Source of the DNA: Amphibalanus amphitrite
Taxonomy: Eukaryota > Arthropoda > Thecostraca > Balanomorpha > Balanidae
DNA: 64,000 nucleotides
Assembly: GCF_019059575.1 (NCBI RefSeq)
Contig: NW_024881503.1
Location: forward strand, 2,294,001 to 2,358,000
Direction: 5' to 3'
Part shown: positions 60,085 to 64,000 of the stretch, one piece after another
Position numbering within the stretch: position 1 is the stretch's first letter
Layout of the letters: every line of letters starts with the position of its first letter
Notes under the pieces: model-generated
Seen by the model: only the letters and a program-made list of their open reading frames with translations
Told to the model about the DNA's origin: nothing
Database searches by the model: none
Made by a program: the position numbers and the translations under genes

Positions 60085-60639
60085 CTGCACGTGCGCACGG
60101 GCAGGGTGACGATTCCAGATCTCGAGAACGGCTGGGCCGATTGTGATCAAAGTTGGCACACCGTTAGGGCTCGGCGAGTAGGGTGCCGTGCACAAGTCAG
60201 ATGGGACCCAGTTTGCACGTGCGCACGTGCAGGCTGACTCTTCCATATCTCAAGAACGGCTGGACCGACTGTGCTCAAATTTGGCATACCACTAGAGACT
60301 GGTTAGTAGGGTGCCGTGCACAAGCCAGTAAGTATGTATTTTTATGTGCCGCGGTTGGGGTGCAGCTGCACGTGCGCACCTGTAGGGGTCGCTTCCAGAT
60401 CTTGGAAACGGCTGGGCCGATTCAGATTAAATTTGGTACATCGCTAGAAACCGGCGAATAGAGTGCCGTGCACAAGTCAATTGGGGCCCAGGCTGCACGT
60501 GCGCACGTGCAGGGTGTCGCTTCCAGATCTCGAAAACGGCCGGGTCGATTGCACTCAAATTTGGCACACCGCTATAGACCGGCGAATAGGGTGCCGTGCA
60601 CGTCAGTCCGTAGCACACCGACTCCGGTCTGCACGTGCA
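60085..60639 (+). repeat. E-box palindrome minisatellite, unit 32
   Basis: Four cores plus a half copy. Confidence 0.82.
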
Positions 60640-61590
60640 AGGCTCATCCTCTCGTTTGGCGGCGGGCGTTTTTGCTGCGTTTACAAAGGTGCTTGCTCAA
60701 ACAACCTGCGGTCCCGCGATGCGGAGCCCAGCATCGCAGATGCTGGGTAACCGCAGGTTGTTTGAAAATGACAAACACTATTCGTTAGAATTGTGTTTTT
60801 CTATTGAAAAACAACCGGAGCGGTCCTTCTCCGGGCTATGTTTTGCAAGTCTGGCCGCGAATTGGGGCAACTTGACCGGGGCCTAAACGTGCATTGCGAT
60901 TTTCGTAAAAAGTTCAGTGTATGGGCTCCCGGAGGCGATCTACCTGATGGCACCGGTCGCTACTCGCTTAAAACCTCGTGGCACGTGGCACGTGCGATTC
61001 CATTTTTCCCATAGTAAGTCAATGGGGGTTTGGGACACTTTTTGCGCAATCGCGAATAGCGGGAAAACGAGCCAAGGAAGGGGTGGTTTTCATCCCAACA
61101 TTTTATGGCAAACACGTTTGGGTACACGCTAGTGTGCGCCGTATACCCCTCAGAACTTCGTAACGTGTCTTTGCACGAGGTCAAAGTTGAACTTTTTTCG
61201 CTCCCCATGTTAAGTCAATGGGCGTTTTTGCAGAGACTTTTTCATTCGCTCATTGTACAAAATTATATGATACGATTTTGTTTAAACTTTCAGGACTTGT
61301 TGAGAAAAGACCATAGAACATGTTGTTATGCTTCTTTAAGCTGTGCAAATTCGTTTGTTCTTTTTAGGCTCGTTTAAAAATGAAAAATTTTAACATGGAA
61401 AGTCAATGGGAGCGTCTTTGGTGCTTAATAACTTTGTACCTTGAAGACATATTCAAGTGAAAAGTTGATATTTTATACAACTTTTGATGCTCTTTCCAAT
61501 GATATATACAACTTTATTGCACGTGGTGCCGTTTTTGAGAAATATAGTAAAAAAGCACGACATTACCGAGATTTGAGCTCAGACCTATAT

Positions 61591-62634
61591 CGTTACGGTG
61601 TCAGGCGGACACGAGGACAGGTGGCGCCGCCGCCGCCCGCATAGCGGCGGGAATGTGAACTAACCTGTTTACCAGAGGGGTGTTCACGGGCACCGCACAC
61701 TGCTGCGTGCGCTGTGTGCGGTGCGTCCAGCAGGCGTGGGGGTAGGGGATGGGTAGGCGGTTCTGACGTCACGGCTGCGTGCGGTGGACGGTCCGCTGTG
61801 GCCAGTCCCGACCGGCCACAGCGATCGCTGTGTGCGGTGACGGAAGGCTGACGTAGGGACGCAGTGGGCGGAGCTTGGAGGCTATGTGCGGTCCGACCGC
61901 ACACAGGGCCCGTGAACAGCCCTCTGATCTATGGTATGGTACCATCGGGGGACCGGCCGCCGTCGGCACCATTTCGGGACTTTGCATCGCAATAAAAGGC
62001 TTATTTACAATTGAAAATGGACTAGCGAGAGTCGTTATGGAATCAGAATTTGATGCTCTACAAAACTAGGCTATTTTCATTGTGATGGCATCACAGACTA
62101 CACCGCTAAACCCAATAAAGCAGATTTATGTCGCGTCATCGATGATTACATATAATGTTTCTTTGATATATATGTAGTCGGGTCTTTCAGCTGCGTCCCT
62201 CCCCTCCCTCGCCGCGCCGGCGGGTCGGCCATCCGCGGCTTGCCGCCCGCCGGCTGCTGGCCGGTCAGCTGGCCGGTCAGCTGGTCGCCCGCGGCTGTCG
62301 GTGCAGTGCGGGATGCCTACTTGCGGGGGGCCGTCGTGGCGGCGGCCCGGGTGGACTGGGCGAGCAGTGAGTTGGGGAGCGCTGCGCTGTCGGTGCTCTA
62401 GTTTGTATTGCGTTCGCATGATACGGCTTGAGCCAATACAGAGTGAACTGATTGAGCTGAGCAAGTCTTTATATACATTGAAAAGTAAAGCACTTTTTAC
62501 TGCATCTACGGTGAGATGCTAGATAAAATTTATGGTCTAATGGTACCCATTACTTAACAATTAAGTGAATCATTTCGTCGCTAAACTCTCGTAAATTCGT
62601 ATGTCCGCCTCACTATGGAGTTTGGACCGTAACG
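61591..62634. mobile_element. M1 copy in unit 33 (with M2)
   Basis: 1044 bp, the same allele as in units 19 and 21. Confidence 0.75.
61673..61926. mobile_element. M2 foldback MITE in unit 33
   Basis: 254 bp, the 'ggctatgtgcgg' allele of units 19 and 21. Confidence 0.75.
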
Positions 62635-63010
62635 TATGGCCTTTGCTCAGACAGTATACGAACAGGTGACGGGGATACCTCCCATAGAAGGATGCGACAC
62701 GATTTTACTGCTAAATAGCGGCCGGCCGCCGTGGGGACGTTTTTGTACGACTTATATCTCGGCAACCACTGGGCTGATACACGTGCGGTTTTTTGTGTGG
62801 GGTAGCTTTTTCCCTTCTTTCACATAGTGTGCTACTCTCGATGCATATGGGTGACCCCTAACGCACGTTCCACGTGCAAAGCCAAGAGGTGCCTGTTTTG
62901 TAATAAGCGCAATAGCTCGCGGTAATTACTGGGCCGATTGCGCTAAAACTTGGCATGGAGGTAGACACTTTCCAGGCGATGCATTTCCATGTGTCTTGGT
63001 AGGGGTGCAA

Positions 63011-63716
63011 CTGCACGTGCGCACGTGCAGGGTGACGCTTCCAGATCTCGAGAACGGCTGGACCGATTGTGTTCAAATTTGGCATAACGCTTGATACCGA
63101 TCAGTAGGTTGCAGTCATTTAGTATGTATTTCCATGTGCCACGATTGGGGTGCAACTGCACGTGCGCACGTGCAGGGTGACGCTTCCAGATCTCGAGAAC
63201 GGCCGGGCCGATTGAGTTCAAATTTGGTACACCGCTAGAGACCGATTAGTAGGGTGCCGACTGCCGTGCGCAAGTCAGTTTGGACCCATCTTGCACGTGC
63301 GCACGTGCAGGGTGACGCTTCCAGATCTCAAGAACGGCTGGACCGATTGCACTCAAATTCGGCAAACATCTAGAGATCGATCAGTAGGGTGCCGTGCACA
63401 AGTCAGTTAGTATGTATTTCCATGTGTCACGGTTGAGATGCAACTGCACGTGCGCACGTGGAGGGGTCGTTTCAAGATCTTGAAAACGGCTGGGCCGATT
63501 GAGCTCGAATTTGGTACACCGCTAGAGACCGGCGAATAGGGTCCCATGCACAATGCAATTGGACACAGCTTGCACGTGCGCACGTGCAGGGTGACGCTTC
63601 CAGATCTCGAAAATGGCCGAGCCGATTACACTCAAATTTGGCACACCGCTATAGATCAGCGAGTAGGGTGCCGTGCACGTCAGTTTGTAGCACACCGACT
63701 CCGGTCTACACGTGCA
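63011..63716 (+). repeat. E-box palindrome minisatellite, unit 33
   Basis: Five cores plus a half copy; the half copy has lost its symmetry (ctacacgtgca). Confidence 0.83.
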
Positions 63717-63822
63717 AGGCTCATCCTCTCGTTTGGCGGCGGGCGTTTTTGCTGCGTTTACAAAGGTGCTTGCTCAAACAACCTGCGGTCCCGCGATGCG
63801 GAGCCCAGCATCGCAGATGCTG

Positions 63823-64000
63823 TAACCGCAGGTTGTTTGAAAAGACAAACACTATTCGTTAGAATTGTGTTTTTCTATTGAAAAACAACCGGAGCGGTCG
63901 TTCTCCGGGCTATGTTTTGCAAGTCTGGCAGCGAATCGAGACATCTTGATTGGGGCCTAGACGAAATGTACAATCTTCGTAAAAAGTTCAGTGTATGGGC
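63823..64000 (+). mobile_element. RC unit 34 (subfamily B start), runs off the window
   Basis: Exact 5' end followed by B-type text (gcgaatcgagacatcttgat), so the array continues past the right edge. Confidence 0.83.

Larger units (their letters stand above)
58051..60747 (+). mobile_element. RC unit 32 (subfamily A), complete
   Basis: 2697 bp, in register with unit 31 at offset 2697. One difference block (58655-58760, cttgaagacatattcaag) matches units 5 and 33, suggesting local conversion. Confidence 0.88.
60748..63822 (+). mobile_element. RC unit 33 (subfamily A, M1+M2), complete
   Basis: 3075 bp, the only complete unit carrying both M1 and M2 with an intact 3' end; units 2, 11, 19 and 21 with M2 are all broken. 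The left part matches units 19 and 21, and the right part matches unit 3. It ends GATGCTG. Confidence 0.88.

Overview
The window is eukaryotic, non-coding and almost entirely repetitive. No protein-coding, rRNA or tRNA gene can be supported. Bases 1-840 are apparently unique flanking DNA. From 841 to the right edge the window is one head-to-tail array, all on the + strand, of about 34 whole or broken copies of one mobile-element family (called RC units here, numbered 1-34). Nothing identifies the species. Central tandem repeats inside a non-autonomous rolling-circle element and nested MITEs would fit an animal, perhaps a marine invertebrate, but that is only inference.

Each RC unit begins at a very constant 5' end (TAACCGCAGGTTGTTTGA). 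A complete unit ends with the inverted copy of that end (TCAAACAACCTGCGGT), then about 35 bp that can fold into a strong hairpin (CCCAGCATC, loop GCA, GATGCTGGG). A 16-bp inverted repeat that is terminal at the 5' end and subterminal at the 3' end, a 3' hairpin, no target duplication and insertion before a T (one clear T^T case) together match Helentron/Helitron2 rolling-circle transposons and their non-autonomous derivatives. There is no Rep or helicase coding sequence, so the units must be mobilised in trans.

Layout of a full unit (about 2.7-3.1 kb): 5' end with small hairpins; a left body of about 0.8 kb with three degenerate copies of a 'catgttaagtcaatggg' motif; a nested GC-rich element M1 (about 0.8 kb), which in five copies carries a further 254-bp foldback element M2; a right body; a 0.55-0.7 kb minisatellite whose monomers each carry the palindrome CTGCACGTGCGCACGTGCAG (two CACGTG E-boxes); and a conserved 3' tail with the hairpin. 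Subfamily A (most units) carries M1. Units 7, 16 and 17 are subfamily A with an empty M1 site. Subfamily B (units 1, 20, 25, 26, 28 and the start of 34) lacks M1. Units 6 and 8 share the ends but hold a different internal cassette rich in AGGTCA/TGACCT.

Region by region: 841-17333 is a nest in which unit 1 is split by units 2-8; 17334-18315 is a scrambled zone of unit fragments; 18316-23241 is a near-identical second copy of the two-unit block 1044-5970; 23242-32774 holds units 13-18; 32775-33039 is a non-RC spacer with a small foldback element; 33040-47587 holds units 19-24, including one unit inserted inside the M1 of another; 47588-47630 is a 43-bp unique spacer; 47631-63822 holds units 25-33; unit 34 runs off the right edge. 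Unit 5' ends are almost always exact, while 3' ends are either the hairpin or an abrupt internal break. The large duplicated blocks begin and end on RC termini, which suggests that rolling-circle replication built the array along with unequal exchange and conversion.
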